NCBI RefSeq assembly: GCF_030683065.1
Contig: NZ_JAUXMX010000047.1
Span: 54,085-118,084 of the forward strand
DNA: 64,000 nt
Source of the DNA: Pseudomonas sp.
GTDB taxonomy: Bacteria > Pseudomonadota > Gammaproteobacteria > Pseudomonadales > Pseudomonadaceae
Direction: 5' to 3'
The notes under the pieces are model-generated. The model saw only the letters and a list, made by a program, of their open reading frames with translations, was not told the origin of the DNA and did no database searches. The position numbers and the translations under genes are program-made. Below, one piece after another: positions 1 through 8,639 of this stretch. Position 1 is the first letter of the stretch; each line of letters begins with the position of its first letter.

Positions 1-1
1 A

Positions 2-697
2 CTGGGAATCTGGTACGGCAACTTCTGGGGCGCGCAGAGCCAGGCGATCCTGCCGTACGATCACTACCTGCGCAATATCACCAAACACCTGCAGCAACTG
101 GACATGGAGTCCAACGGCAAGAGCGTGCTGCAGGACGGCCAACCCGTGGCCTGTGCCACCGGCCCGGTCATCTGGGGCGGGGTCGGTTGCAACGGCCAGC
201 ATGCCTACCACCAACTGCTGCACCAGGGCACCCAACTGATTCCGGCGGACTTCATCGTCCCAGTGGTCAGCTACAACCCGGTTGCCGATCACCATCAATG
301 GCTCTACGCCAACTGCCTGTCACAGAGCCAGGCACTGATGCTCGGCAAGACGCGCGAAGAAGCCGAGACCGAACTGCGCAGCCAGGGCCTGAGCGAAGCT
401 GAAGTACAGCGCCTGGCACCGCACAAGGTGATCCCTGGTAACCGGCCGAGCAATACCCTGGTACTCGAACGCATCAGCCCGCGCCGCTTAGGCTCACTGG
501 TGGCAATGTACGAGCACAAGGTGTTTGCCCAGAGTGCCCTCTGGGGCATCAATGCCTTCGATCAGTGGGGCGTGGAGCTGGGCAAGGACTTGGGCAAGAG
601 CGTCTATTCGCGCCTGGTTGGCAGTGACACCAAGCCAGCCGAGGATGCATCGACCCAGGGCCTGATTGAGTTCTTCCGCGGCCGCCATCGCGGCTGA
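2..697 (+). CDS. pgi: Glucose-6-phosphate isomerase, C-terminal part (5' end outside window)
   Basis: Interconverts glucose 6-phosphate and fructose 6-phosphate in the cytoplasm. The frame is open from base 2, so the N-terminal half lies left of the window and 231 residues remain. The second PGI signature is clear ([16 protein letters not shown], with the conserved His), and near the end [13 protein letters not shown] carries the conserved active-site Lys. The protein ends RGRHRG and stops normally. The last third of the family is intact, so there is no sign of decay. The next gene, a thiolase, is about 310 bases away and is not obviously co-transcribed. Confidence 0.96.
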   Translation: MGIWYGNFWGAQSQAILPYDHYLRNITKHLQQLDMESNGKSVLQDGQPVACATGPVIWGGVGCNGQHAYHQLLHQGTQLIPADFIVPVVSYNPVADHHQWLYANCLSQSQALMLGKTREEAETELRSQGLSEAEVQRLAPHKVIPGNRPSNTLVLERISPRRLGSLVAMYEHKVFAQSALWGINAFDQWGVELGKDLGKSVYSRLVGSDTKPAEDASTQGLIEFFRGRHRG

Positions 698-1007
698 TTA
701 GCGGCGGAAGCATCACCCATCGACAACCCGGCCCTGGCCGGCTTGCGGCTGGCTGCACTGCTCTTCAACCCAGGGCGGTGCAGGAACTATTCTTATAGCC
801 ATGTGCGCATTAGCCCGCACCCAGACTACTTGCGAACAGCAAGGGCCAATGCACCCAGCGTGATGCGGCCACGGCCTGCCTCGGCCTGCCGTCGGCGTGA
901 TGCGGCCTCTGACCGGCGGGTTCGCACGCTGGTCCACAACCAAGCCCCTGTGCAACCATAGCGCCCTTGCCACAACTCACCGCCCCACTTTCTTGAGGAA
1001 CTCCATC
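698..1007. other. Intergenic pgi-thiolase, short direct repeats only
   Basis: No gene is supported in these 310 bases. A 13-base direct repeat, GCGTGATGCGGCC, occurs at 858-870 and 895-907, and GGCCTGCC occurs twice between them (873-880, 883-890). No terminator with a T-run is visible after pgi. The only regulatory element I can place is the ribosome binding site GAGGAA (995-1000) of the following gene. Confidence 0.5.
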
Positions 1008-2189
1008 ATGCAAGAAGTCGTCATCGTCGCCGCCACCCGTACCGCCGTCGGCAGCTTCCAGGGTGCGCTGGCGAGTATTCCGGCCCCTGAATTGGGCGCT
1101 GCGGTGATCCGTCGCCTGCTGGAACAAACCGGCCTGGACGGCGCCGAGGTCGACGAAGTGATCCTCGGCCAGGTGCTGACCGCAGGTAGCGGGCAGAACC
1201 CGGCACGCCAGGCGGCAATCCTCGCGGGGCTGCCCCATGCGGTACCGGCACTGACCCTGAACAAAGTCTGCGGCTCGGGCCTCAAAGCCCTGCACTTGGG
1301 CGCCCAGGCGATTCGCTGCGGCGATGCCGAGGTGATCATCGCCGGCGGCATGGAGAACATGAGCCTGGCGCCTTATGTGATGCCCGGCGCCCGCACCGGC
1401 CTGCGCATGGGCCACGCCAAGCTGGTCGATAGCATGATCACCGACGGCCTGTGGGACGCCTTCAACGACTACCACATGGGCATCACCGCCGAAAACCTGG
1501 TGGACAAGTACGCCATCACCCGCGAGGAACAGGACGCCTTCGCCGCCGCCTCGCAGCAGAAAGCCTGCGCCGCCATCGAGGCCGGTCGTTTCAAGGATGA
1601 AATCACCCCGATCCTGATTCCCCAGCGCAAGGGCGAGCCGCTGGCCTTTGCCACCGACGAACAACCGCGTGCCGGCACCAGCGCCGAGTCGCTAGGCAAG
1701 CTGAAACCAGCGTTCAAGAAAGACGGCAGCGTCACCGCTGGTAATGCCTCCAGCCTCAACGACGGCGCTGCCGCGGTGCTGTTGATGAGTGCAGCAAAAG
1801 CCCAGGCCCTCGGCCTGCCGGTTTTGGCACGCATCGCCAGTTACGCCAATGCCGGCGTCGACCCAGCGATCATGGGCATTGGCCCAGTCTCTGCCACCCA
1901 GCGCTGCCTGGCAAAGGCCGGCTGGAGTATCGAGCAACTGGACCTGATCGAAGCTAACGAAGCCTTCGCCGCCCAGGCCCTGGCCGTCGGCAAGGAACTG
2001 CAGTGGGATGCCAGCAAGGTCAACGTCAACGGTGGCGCCATCGCCATCGGCCACCCGATTGGTGGTTCAGGCTGCCGGATTCTGGTGACCCTGCTGCACG
2101 AGATGATCAAACGTGATGCCAAGAAAGGCCTGGCTACCCTGTGCATCGGCGGTGGTCAGGGCGTGGCCCTGGCAATTGAGCGCGGATAA
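1008..2189 (+). CDS. Acetyl-CoA C-acetyltransferase (biosynthetic-type thiolase)
   Basis: Condenses two acetyl-CoA to acetoacetyl-CoA or runs the reverse thiolysis; homotetrameric cytoplasmic thiolase. At 393 residues it has normal family length. The nucleophilic Cys88 lies in [13 protein letters not shown], the catalytic His in [14 protein letters not shown] and the second Cys in [12 protein letters not shown] near the C-terminus. An ATG at 1008 preceded by GAGGAA was chosen over an in-frame upstream start at 897 because homologues begin [15 protein letters not shown]. It stands alone here, with no CoA-transferase or polyhydroxybutyrate genes beside it, so its pathway (ketone-body or amino-acid degradation, or PHB precursor supply) cannot be decided from context. 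Confidence 0.93.
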   Translation: MQEVVIVAATRTAVGSFQGALASIPAPELGAAVIRRLLEQTGLDGAEVDEVILGQVLTAGSGQNPARQAAILAGLPHAVPALTLNKVCGSGLKALHLGAQAIRCGDAEVIIAGGMENMSLAPYVMPGARTGLRMGHAKLVDSMITDGLWDAFNDYHMGITAENLVDKYAITREEQDAFAAASQQKACAAIEAGRFKDEITPILIPQRKGEPLAFATDEQPRAGTSAESLGKLKPAFKKDGSVTAGNASSLNDGAAAVLLMSAAKAQALGLPVLARIASYANAGVDPAIMGIGPVSATQRCLAKAGWSIEQLDLIEANEAFAAQALAVGKELQWDASKVNVNGGAIAIGHPIGGSGCRILVTLLHEMIKRDAKKGLATLCIGGGQGVALAIERG

Positions 2190-2390
2190 ACAACTTCACG
2201 CAGGTTGGGCGGGGACACGCTGACTGAGCTCAACAAAGCCCAGCCTACGCGTCACCGGCCGACCACAACCTCGGGCTTACGGCGTTAGTAACAGCCTACC
2301 CCGCGCTCTTCGCGTTGCCCTGCAAGCTGATCCAAACACCGGGCTTTTTCTTGATAAACTGCGCGCCTTTCCTTTCCCGAGTTGTCGCGC

Positions 2391-3407
2391 ATGCCCTCTC
2401 TCGACTTGGCGCTGCGCGCCGCACTGAATAACCGCCAGGACCTGCTAGCAGAGCTGCAGCAACAGGGCAGCGACTGTTACCGGCTATTCCATGGCAGCCA
2501 GGAAGGCGCCGGCGGTCTGACCATCGACCGCTACGGGCCGCAGTTATTGGTGCAAAGCTTTCATCAGAGCCTCAGCCGCGATGAGCTGCTGCAACTGGCC
2601 GAACAATCCAGCCAGGCCCTCGATACGCCGCTGCTACTGGTCTACAACGATCGCTCCCAAGGCAACTCGCGGATCGATCGCACTGATCCGGTCTATCTGC
2701 CCCAGCCCGAAGCGCTGGAGGATCAGATTGGCCATGAATGGGGCCTCAACTATCGCGTGCGCGCTCGCCATGCCGGCCAAGACCCGCTGCTGTTTCTCGA
2801 CCTGCGCAACGCTCGCGGCTGGATCAAGGCGCACAGCGCCGGCAAGTCTGTGCTCAACCTGTTCGCTTACACCTGCGGCGTCGGCCTCAGCGCGGCCGCC
2901 GGCGGCGCCAGCGAAGTGATCAACCTGGACTTTGCCGAAGGCAACCTGGCAGTCGGCCGTGAAAACGCCGCACTGAATCCCCAACTGGCACCCATGCAGT
3001 TCATCCAGTCCGATTATTTTCCGGCGATTCGCCAATTGGCAGGCCTGCCGATCAGCCCACGCCGCGGGCATAAGCTGCCCGACTATCCGCGCCTGCAGCC
3101 GCGCCAGTTTGACCGGGTATTGCTCGACCCGCCCGCCTGGGCCAAAAGCGCCTTTGGCACCGTCGACCTGCTGCGCGACTACCAGAGCCTGCTCAAACCA
3201 GCGATTCTTGCCACCGCCAATGACGGTGTACTGATCTGCTGCAACAACCTGGCAAAGGTCGCCCTGAGCGACTGGCGTGAACAGGTGCTGCGCTGCGCCG
3301 AAAAACTGGGGCGTCCGGTACGTGACTGCCAGACTCTGGCGCCAGCCCCGGACTTCCCCTCACTGGACGGCCAGCCGCCGCTGAAAACCCTGATCCTGCA
3401 GTTCTAA
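2391..3407 (+). CDS. RlmI-like class I SAM-dependent methyltransferase
   Basis: Probable RNA (rRNA cytosine-5 type) methyltransferase of the RlmI/RlmK-like family. The N-terminal third (DCYRLFHGSQEGAGGLTIDRYG) matches the family's linker region. The SAM-binding motif is VLNLFAYTCGVGLSAAAGGA, followed by the acidic loop NLDFAEGNL, and the catalytic-type motif is LLDPPAWAK. At 338 residues it is shorter than E. coli RlmI (396) because the N-terminal PUA domain appears to be missing or reduced. The ATG at 2391 is preferred; a TTG at 2382 is an in-frame alternative. The rRNA target is unproven. Confidence 0.82.
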   Translation: MPSLDLALRAALNNRQDLLAELQQQGSDCYRLFHGSQEGAGGLTIDRYGPQLLVQSFHQSLSRDELLQLAEQSSQALDTPLLLVYNDRSQGNSRIDRTDPVYLPQPEALEDQIGHEWGLNYRVRARHAGQDPLLFLDLRNARGWIKAHSAGKSVLNLFAYTCGVGLSAAAGGASEVINLDFAEGNLAVGRENAALNPQLAPMQFIQSDYFPAIRQLAGLPISPRRGHKLPDYPRLQPRQFDRVLLDPPAWAKSAFGTVDLLRDYQSLLKPAILATANDGVLICCNNLAKVALSDWREQVLRCAEKLGRPVRDCQTLAPAPDFPSLDGQPPLKTLILQF

Positions 3408-3496
3408 CGCACAGAAAACACGCCACACTCGTCATCTGGAACTGTATGCACATGCCATACTCCAAGGCATTTATGGTCGGGATAGATGACGTTTTT

Positions 3497-6391
3497 ATGC
3501 TTAAAGGACTAAAGCGCGCTGCTGGCGCACTGCTGATTGCCGTTGCCCTCTACAGCCTGCTCGGCTTTTTGATTGTGCCGGGCATCGGCCTGCGTATCGC
3601 CAACCAGCAACTCGCCCAATACGGCAACGTGCCCGCCACGCTGGAGCGCTTGCAACTCAACCCCTTTAGCCTGGAAGCCGAGCTCTGGGGCTTGCGTATC
3701 GGCGAGCCTGGCCAGGAACACGTAGCCTTCGAGCGCCTCTATGCCAACCTGCAACTCGACAGCCTGTGGCGGGGCGTTCTGCACCTGAGCGCGGTCGAGC
3801 TGGTTAAACCGCATGCCCGGCTGCTGTTCGCCAAGGACGGTACGCTCAACCTGGCCCAGCTGTTCAAGCTGCCCGCCAGCGCCGAGCCGGCCGCCGAGCA
3901 GCCGCCCGGCGAGCCTTTCCCATTGCGCATCGCCCATATCAAGCTGACCGGCGGTAACCTGCACTTTCAGGATCTGCGCCCCAGCGAACCCATCGAGCTT
4001 ACCTACGACGACCTCAGCGTCGAGTTACACAACCTAAGCACCCTGCGCGACGACAATGCCGCGATGACCCTGGTTGCCACCGGCCCCCAAGGTGGCCAGA
4101 TCGACTGGAGCGGGCAGCTCAGCCTGGTGCCGATCAGCTCCAGCGGCAGTTTGAAAATCAGCGATGGCAAGATGAAAGCCTTCTGGCCCTACGTGCGCGA
4201 TGCCCTGCCCTTGGTGCTTGAAGACGGCGTGATCGACTTGGCCACCGACTACAGCCTCAGCCTGGCCAGCAATACACAACTGCTGCTGAGCAACACCCAG
4301 ATCAAGATTGCACCCTTTGCCATCAAGGCACCGGATGGCCGGCCGCTGGTCAGACTGGCCAACCTGGAAGTTAGCGAGACCAGCCTGGACCTGCTCAAGC
4401 AACAGGTGGTGATCGGCAAGATCCGCAGCCAGCAACTGGAAACCTGGGTCGCCCGCGAGGCCGATGGCCAGCTGGACTGGCAGCAACTGTTCGCCACCGC
4501 ACCGCAGAACAACAAGGACCAGGCCACAGCCTCGGCGCCGGGCAAACCCTGGCAAGTGCTGCTGCGTGACGTGCAACTGCGCGACTATCGGGTGCACTTG
4601 GCCGACCGCGTGCCGGAGCAGGATGTCGCCCTCGAACTGGGGCCACTCAACCTCGACTTGCAGGATTTCGACAGCCTGGGCACCTCGCCTTTCACCCTGA
4701 AGCTCGACACCGGCCTGGGCACACAGGGCACGCTGCAGGCAGAGGGGCGCGTGCAACTGAACCCGACCACGGCCCGCCTGAAAATCGCCAGCCGCGCGAT
4801 AGACTTGCGTGTGGCTCAGGCCTATCTCAGCCCTCTGGTGCGCATCGAACTGCGCAGTGGCCTGTTCGACAGCGAGCTGGACGTGGCCCTGGAGACCACC
4901 GAGCCACTGGCCTTCAGCATCACGGGCAAGGCCCAGGTCAACCAACTGCACACCCTCGACACCCTCAAAGAGCGCGATTTCGTACGCTGGCAGCAGCTCG
5001 ACCTGCTCGGCATCAGCTACCGTCACGGCGACAGCCTGAATATCGACAAGGTGCAGCTGAACCAGCCCTATGCACGCTTTATCATCAACGAAGACCTGAC
5101 CACCAACGTCAGCGACCTGCTGATCACTCAGGCCGGCGACCCGGCAACCCGCGAGTCGAGTGCCACACCTGCGCCCGCCAGCCCGCCGCTAGGCATCCAT
5201 ATCGGCGAAGTGAGCTTCACCGACGGTTCGGCCAATTTCGCCGACTTCAGCCTGACACCGAACTTCGCCACGGCCATCCAGCAGCTCAACGGCCGTATCG
5301 GCACCCTCGACAGCCGCGCGCAGAAACCGGCCAGTGTGGATGTCACTGGCAAAATCGACCGCTACGCGCCGGTCAGCGTCAAGGGCAGCCTGAACCCCTT
5401 CGACCCAATGGATAGCCTGGATATCATCACCCAGTTCAAACAGGTCGAACTGACCACCCTGACGCCCTACTCCGGCAAGTTCGCCGGCTATCGAATCCGC
5501 AAAGGCCGGCTCAACCTGGACCTGCATTACCGCATCAGCCAGGGCAGGCTGAACGCCGAAAACAGCGTAGTGGTCGAACAACTGCAGCTCGGTGAAAAAG
5601 TCGACAGCCCCAGCGCAGTCGACTTGCCAATTCGCCTGGCAGTCGCCCTACTCAAGGACACCGAAGGCAAGATCGGCCTGAGCCTGCCCGTGCAGGGCGA
5701 CCTCAATAGCCCCGAGTTCAGCGTGATGCCAATTGTCTGGCAAACCCTGCGCAACCTGGTGCTGCGCGCAGCCCAAGCGCCGTTCAAGTTTATCGGCGGA
5801 CTGGTCAGTGGCGGCGCCGAGATGGACCTGAGTACGGTGCCATTCAACCCCGGCAGCAAGGATCTCGACAGCAGCGCCCAAGCCGCCCTGGACCTGCTCG
5901 CCAGCGCCCTCAAGGAGCGCCCGGCGCTGCGCCTGGAAGTCGAAGGCATGAGTGCGCAGAGCAGTGACGGCCCGCCACTGGCCGAGCAGCGCCTGCAGCG
6001 CGAGTACCAGAATACCTACTACAAGATTCTCCAGCGCCGTGGCGATGCGGTCCCCACCGCGCCCGGCGCGCTTGAGATTACAGACGACGAACGAGGAGCA
6101 ATGCTCGAAGGCATCTACCGCGCCCGCCTGAAACAGCAGCCACCTGCCGAATGGAAAGAACTGGACAAGGAGCAGCGCGCCATCAATCTGCGTGACGCCA
6201 TGCTGCAGCACTGGGGCAAGAGCCAGTTATTGCAACGCCAACTGGCTCAGGCGCGCGCCGCCAGCATCAAAGATTACCTGGTTGACCGCGGCGGCCTGGC
6301 TGGCGAGCGGGTTTACTTGCTGGATGTCGGCCCCGGCCAGGCGCTAGCAGACAACAGGGTAGCCACCCTACTGCACCTCGATAGCGAATAA
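3497..6391 (+). CDS. DUF748 (AsmA-like) envelope protein
   Basis: Large envelope protein of the DUF748/AsmA-like group, of unestablished function; relatives of the wider AsmA superfamily act in outer-membrane or lipid homeostasis. One N-terminal transmembrane anchor (AAGALLIAVALYSLLGFLIV) is followed by about 900 periplasmic residues rich in short beta-strand patterns (LNLDLQDFDSL, VKGSLNPFDP). The C-terminal region has an OmpA-like flavour (FNPGSKDLDSSAQAALDLLASAL ... LRLEVEGMS). In-frame starts exist at 3446 and 3473; 3497 places the anchor at the very N-terminus. It ends 10 bases before the first DUF2845 gene, so the three genes probably form one transcript. Confidence 0.85.
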   Translation: MLKGLKRAAGALLIAVALYSLLGFLIVPGIGLRIANQQLAQYGNVPATLERLQLNPFSLEAELWGLRIGEPGQEHVAFERLYANLQLDSLWRGVLHLSAVELVKPHARLLFAKDGTLNLAQLFKLPASAEPAAEQPPGEPFPLRIAHIKLTGGNLHFQDLRPSEPIELTYDDLSVELHNLSTLRDDNAAMTLVATGPQGGQIDWSGQLSLVPISSSGSLKISDGKMKAFWPYVRDALPLVLEDGVIDLATDYSLSLASNTQLLLSNTQIKIAPFAIKAPDGRPLVRLANLEVSETSLDLLKQQVVIGKIRSQQLETWVAREADGQLDWQQLFATAPQNNKDQATASAPGKPWQVLLRDVQLRDYRVHLADRVPEQDVALELGPLNLDLQDFDSLGTSPFTLKLDTGLGTQGTLQAEGRVQLNPTTARLKIASRAIDLRVAQAYLSPLVRIELRSGLFDSELDVALETTEPLAFSITGKAQVNQLHTLDTLKERDFVRWQQLDLLGISYRHGDSLNIDKVQLNQPYARFIINEDLTTNVSDLLITQAGDPATRESSATPAPASPPLGIHIGEVSFTDGSANFADFSLTPNFATAIQQLNGRIGTLDSRAQKPASVDVTGKIDRYAPVSVKGSLNPFDPMDSLDIITQFKQVELTTLTPYSGKFAGYRIRKGRLNLDLHYRISQGRLNAENSVVVEQLQLGEKVDSPSAVDLPIRLAVALLKDTEGKIGLSLPVQGDLNSPEFSVMPIVWQTLRNLVLRAAQAPFKFIGGLVSGGAEMDLSTVPFNPGSKDLDSSAQAALDLLASALKERPALRLEVEGMSAQSSDGPPLAEQRLQREYQNTYYKILQRRGDAVPTAPGALEITDDERGAMLEGIYRARLKQQPPAEWKELDKEQRAINLRDAMLQHWGKSQLLQRQLAQARAASIKDYLVDRGGLAGERVYLLDVGPGQALADNRVATLLHLDSE

Positions 6392-6401
6392 GGCCCAAGC
6401 G

Positions 6402-6698
6402 ATGATAACCATCAGACACCTCTGCCTGACACTGTTCCTCGGCTACGGCTGCGCAGTCCAGGCAGAAACCCTGCGTTGCGGCAGTCAGTTGGTGAGTGTC
6501 GGCGACCGCAGCTTCGAGGTGGAGCAGAAATGCGGAGAACCAGCATTTCGTGACTTGGTCGGTTACACCCTCGGGCCCTACCAGCGGCGCGAGATGAAAA
6601 TCGAGGAATGGGTCTACAGCCCCAGCAACGGCATGCTGACCATTCTGACCTTCGAGGGCAACCGCCTGACACGCATCGAAAGACGCCGCGGGCACTGA
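6402..6698 (+). CDS. DUF2845 small exported protein (copy 1)
   Basis: A 98-residue protein with a cleavable signal peptide (MITIRHLCLTLFLGYGCAVQA) and a short mature domain with two conserved cysteines (LRCGSQLVSVGD and QKCGEPAFRD), typical of DUF2845. The two Cys could form a periplasmic disulfide; this is inference. The conserved ending GNRLTRIERRRGH recurs in the next gene. Its function is unknown in the family. It lies directly behind the DUF748 gene and 57 bases before its paralogue. Confidence 0.85.
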   Translation: MITIRHLCLTLFLGYGCAVQAETLRCGSQLVSVGDRSFEVEQKCGEPAFRDLVGYTLGPYQRREMKIEEWVYSPSNGMLTILTFEGNRLTRIERRRGH

Positions 6699-6755
6699 CA
6701 AGCGCCCGGCAGCACGGTAGCCTGAGTCACCTCCTTTGGCCAACCGGTTAACCTT

Positions 6756-7052
6756 GTGAAAGCGCTTATCAGCACCCTGCTCGTATTACTGGCTGGCAGT
6801 ATTGAAGCCGCGACTTTACGCTGCGGCAGCGCTCTGATCAGTACTGACGATAGCACCAGCGAAGTCATCGCCAAATGCGGTGAACCGCGCAGTCGCGACT
6901 TCCTCGGCTACCGCGAAATACGCGACAGCTATGGTTTTTACAACGAAGTGCCCCTCGAAGAATGGACCTACGGCCCACGCAGCGGCATGTACCACTTCCT
7001 GCGTTTCGAAGGTAACCGGCTACGCAGCATCGACAGTAAGCGCGGCAACTGA
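6756..7052 (+). CDS. DUF2845 small exported protein (copy 2)
   Basis: A paralogue of the preceding gene with the same length (98 residues) and pattern: signal peptide KALISTLLVLLAGSIEA, then LRCGSALISTDD, AKCGEPRSRDFLGY, EEWTYGPRSGMYHFLRFEGNRLRSI. It starts with GTG at 6756. The two copies are clearly related but well diverged, so the duplication is not recent. Function unknown. A short inverted repeat (GAGCAAGC / GCTTGCTC, about 7055-7083) just after the stop may end the transcript but lacks a T-run. Confidence 0.85.
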   Translation: MKALISTLLVLLAGSIEAATLRCGSALISTDDSTSEVIAKCGEPRSRDFLGYREIRDSYGFYNEVPLEEWTYGPRSGMYHFLRFEGNRLRSIDSKRGN

Positions 7053-7155
7053 ACACGAGCAAGCATGACCTGCCGCGCTTGCTCGGCTGACTCACGCGCC
7101 CACTACTGGCTAGCGTCTTCCTGAGCCATGTGGCCTGGCAACCAGCAATGCGTTT

Positions 7156-7177
7156 TTTGGCCCGGACCGCCAGCAAG
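7156..7177. repeat. REP-like segment, copy of 53954-53975
   Basis: TTTGGCCCGGA followed by CGCCAGCAAG, identical to the copy at 53954-53975 except for one C/T difference. The inverse core (CTTGCTGGCG) recurs at 42584-42601 and 43911-43925. This matches the style of Pseudomonas REP elements. Confidence 0.55.
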
Positions 7178-7220
7178 TTGGCCCCTCGCATGCAACTGTG
7201 CCGGAAGTGCGGTGGAGAAG

Positions 7221-7243
7221 GCGATACGTGCGGCACGTATCGC
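7221..7243. promoter_or_regulatory. Perfect palindrome, candidate activator-binding site
   Basis: Arms GCGATACGTGC and GCACGTATCGC (11 bp each, perfect) around a single central G. It lies about 290 bp upstream of the fapA sigma-54 promoter, a reachable distance for an enhancer. The right arm plus two flanking bases (ACGTATCGCATA) recurs at 12381-12392 between fapF and the activator gene. Assignment to the activator is inference. Confidence 0.45.
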
Positions 7244-7529
7244 ATACAACTCCCGCCTCAGGGTTCTGGCGAGATACGCGCCTCGCGACGAGCAACCCAT
7301 GACTTGGCCCCAATCCTGGTGACTCGAACATTCGTACAGTCCAAATATTTTTATAGTGTTACGAATGTGCAACAGCCAATCAATACACGTACTGCCAAGC
7401 CATATAAGGCCCGCACCTATATTTGCGCTGCATAGCTGGCAGCTAGTTGTATCAGGACACTTACACTTAATAACCGCCCCGTACGCTAATTAAAAAGCAA
7501 GCCATTGATGTTATTGCCTTTTCATCACT

Positions 7530-7545
7530 TGGCACGACTACTGCT
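7530..7545 (+). promoter_or_regulatory. Sigma-54 (RpoN) promoter of the fap operon
   Basis: TGGCACGACTACTGCT matches the -24/-12 consensus TGGCACG-N4-TTGCW in all but one fixed position, with exact GG-to-GC spacing. Transcription would start near 7556, about 27 bases before the fapA GTG. The site falls inside the longer open frame that begins at 7505, which argues for the later fapA start. Confidence 0.82.
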
Positions 7546-7582
7546 ATTTATTAGCCAGCTGAAACTTTACGGGGAATATATT

Positions 7583-8017
7583 GTGAAACTATCAACTTCG
7601 GCTTTCTCATGGATGGTGATCCTGATCGTTGTTGCACCCCTGACTGTGAGTGCAGCGGAGCGTGGTGACATCATCATTTCTCGTGATGTTCAGCCTCGCT
7701 CTGCAACGCGCCAACCCATGATGCCTGACCCCAACCCACGGGTAAGTAATCCTGGCGCTGTTGTCAAATACAGCACAACCAATGAATTGAGCGATGCTGA
7801 CTTTGCCAGCATGTCGACTGGCATGGCATTGCCCGAGCGCATAGTGCATAACCATTTAAACGGCAACTCATCACTCATGGGGGCGCCTACTCACCAATCC
7901 GTACCGGGGATTAACGCTTCACACGGCGGAGGTGGTGCCGCGGGCGGTGTTGCTGGGCAGGTCAACCGCGGTATTCAGCAAGGGTTGCGCCCCCTACAGA
8001 TCATAGGAGGGCGTTGA
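7583..8017 (+). CDS. fapA: FapA, functional-amyloid accessory protein
   Basis: First gene of a fap functional-amyloid operon. FapA is a small periplasmic protein that in studied strains influences the FapB/FapC make-up of the fibre, a chaperone-like role. The 144-residue product has a signal peptide (hydrophobic residues 8-24, cut near VSAAERGD), a Pro/Ser-rich middle and a Gly-rich C-terminus (SHGGGGAAGGVAG). The GTG at 7583, with GGGGAA ten bases upstream, is chosen over an ATG at 7505 because the sigma-54 promoter lies between them. FapA is poorly conserved, so the name rests on signal peptide, size and position. fapB starts one base after its stop. Confidence 0.78.
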   Translation: MKLSTSAFSWMVILIVVAPLTVSAAERGDIIISRDVQPRSATRQPMMPDPNPRVSNPGAVVKYSTTNELSDADFASMSTGMALPERIVHNHLNGNSSLMGAPTHQSVPGINASHGGGGAAGGVAGQVNRGIQQGLRPLQIIGGR

Positions 8018-8018
8018 C

Positions 8019-8594
8019 ATGCGCCAGATGATCATCGCCCTGTTGCTTGTCAGCCCTACGCTGGTGGCTGAACAGACGCTGCAGGTCATGGATGCCCAGA
8101 TTGAGGACAGCGGGCAACGCTTCAACGGCAATTTCAGCCTTAACCAAGCCGCAGGCCTCAGTCATCAACAGGTCAACAGCCGTGTTATCAGCACTGGCGA
8201 CAGCGCCAACGCCACATCGACCATCAGGCAAACGCTTGAAATTGTGCCCGGCAGCACTACGGGTGCACAGATGAACTCCCGAATTGAAGGGGCTTCTTTC
8301 AGCCAAGGCAATGGCGTGATCGGGATCAATCAGAGTGCGGGTATCGGTAATCAGCATATTAACGCTTTTCGCATAACGCTCGGCGCTGTGCCAGAAAGCC
8401 TGGACGATAGCGTTCTCTCACAGAACGTAACTCGTCCGTCCATCTCCGGGATAGCTGTACCCAAGAATGGCGAACGCAGTGTTGCAATAAGCGACGATGC
8501 ATTCGCTGGTAGTCGTGGTGTGGTGCAACTGAACCAGAGTGCCGGGATTGGCAATACAACTGCCAATAACCTGAGCATAAGGGTTGTGGAATGA
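8019..8594 (+). CDS. fapB: FapB, minor amyloid subunit / nucleator
   Basis: A secreted minor fibre subunit thought to nucleate FapC polymerisation. The 191-residue precursor has a signal peptide (about residues 1-17) and three imperfect amyloid repeats at about 34-57, 96-119 and 164-188. Their shared core is N-Q-[AS]-A-G-[IL]-x-x-Q/T (LNQAAGLSHQQVN, INQSAGIGNQHIN, LNQSAGIGNTTANN). The Asn/Gln ladder pattern is characteristic of Fap subunits. A strong ribosome binding site (AGGAGG, 8005-8010) lies within the end of fapA. No Cys is present in the mature protein, unlike the following subunit. Confidence 0.85.
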   Translation: MRQMIIALLLVSPTLVAEQTLQVMDAQIEDSGQRFNGNFSLNQAAGLSHQQVNSRVISTGDSANATSTIRQTLEIVPGSTTGAQMNSRIEGASFSQGNGVIGINQSAGIGNQHINAFRITLGAVPESLDDSVLSQNVTRPSISGIAVPKNGERSVAISDDAFAGSRGVVQLNQSAGIGNTTANNLSIRVVE

Positions 8595-8639
8595 CCCTGT
8601 AGCAAAAAGCCCAACACCCATGCGTAAGGAGAAATACCC

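Larger units (their letters stand above)
7053..7582. other. Intergenic upstream of fapA
   Basis: About 530 bases without a supported gene. It holds a REP-like segment (7156-7177), a perfect 11-bp-arm palindrome (7221-7243) and a sigma-54 promoter (7530-7545). The segment 7330-7500 is AT-rich compared with its surroundings, as expected for upstream activator DNA. Open frames here are short and lack codon bias. Confidence 0.6.

Noticed and set aside
7128..7435. Several 60-100 codon ORFs upstream of fapA
   Set aside because: They overlap the REP-like segment, the palindrome and AT-rich promoter DNA, and have no plausible start signals.
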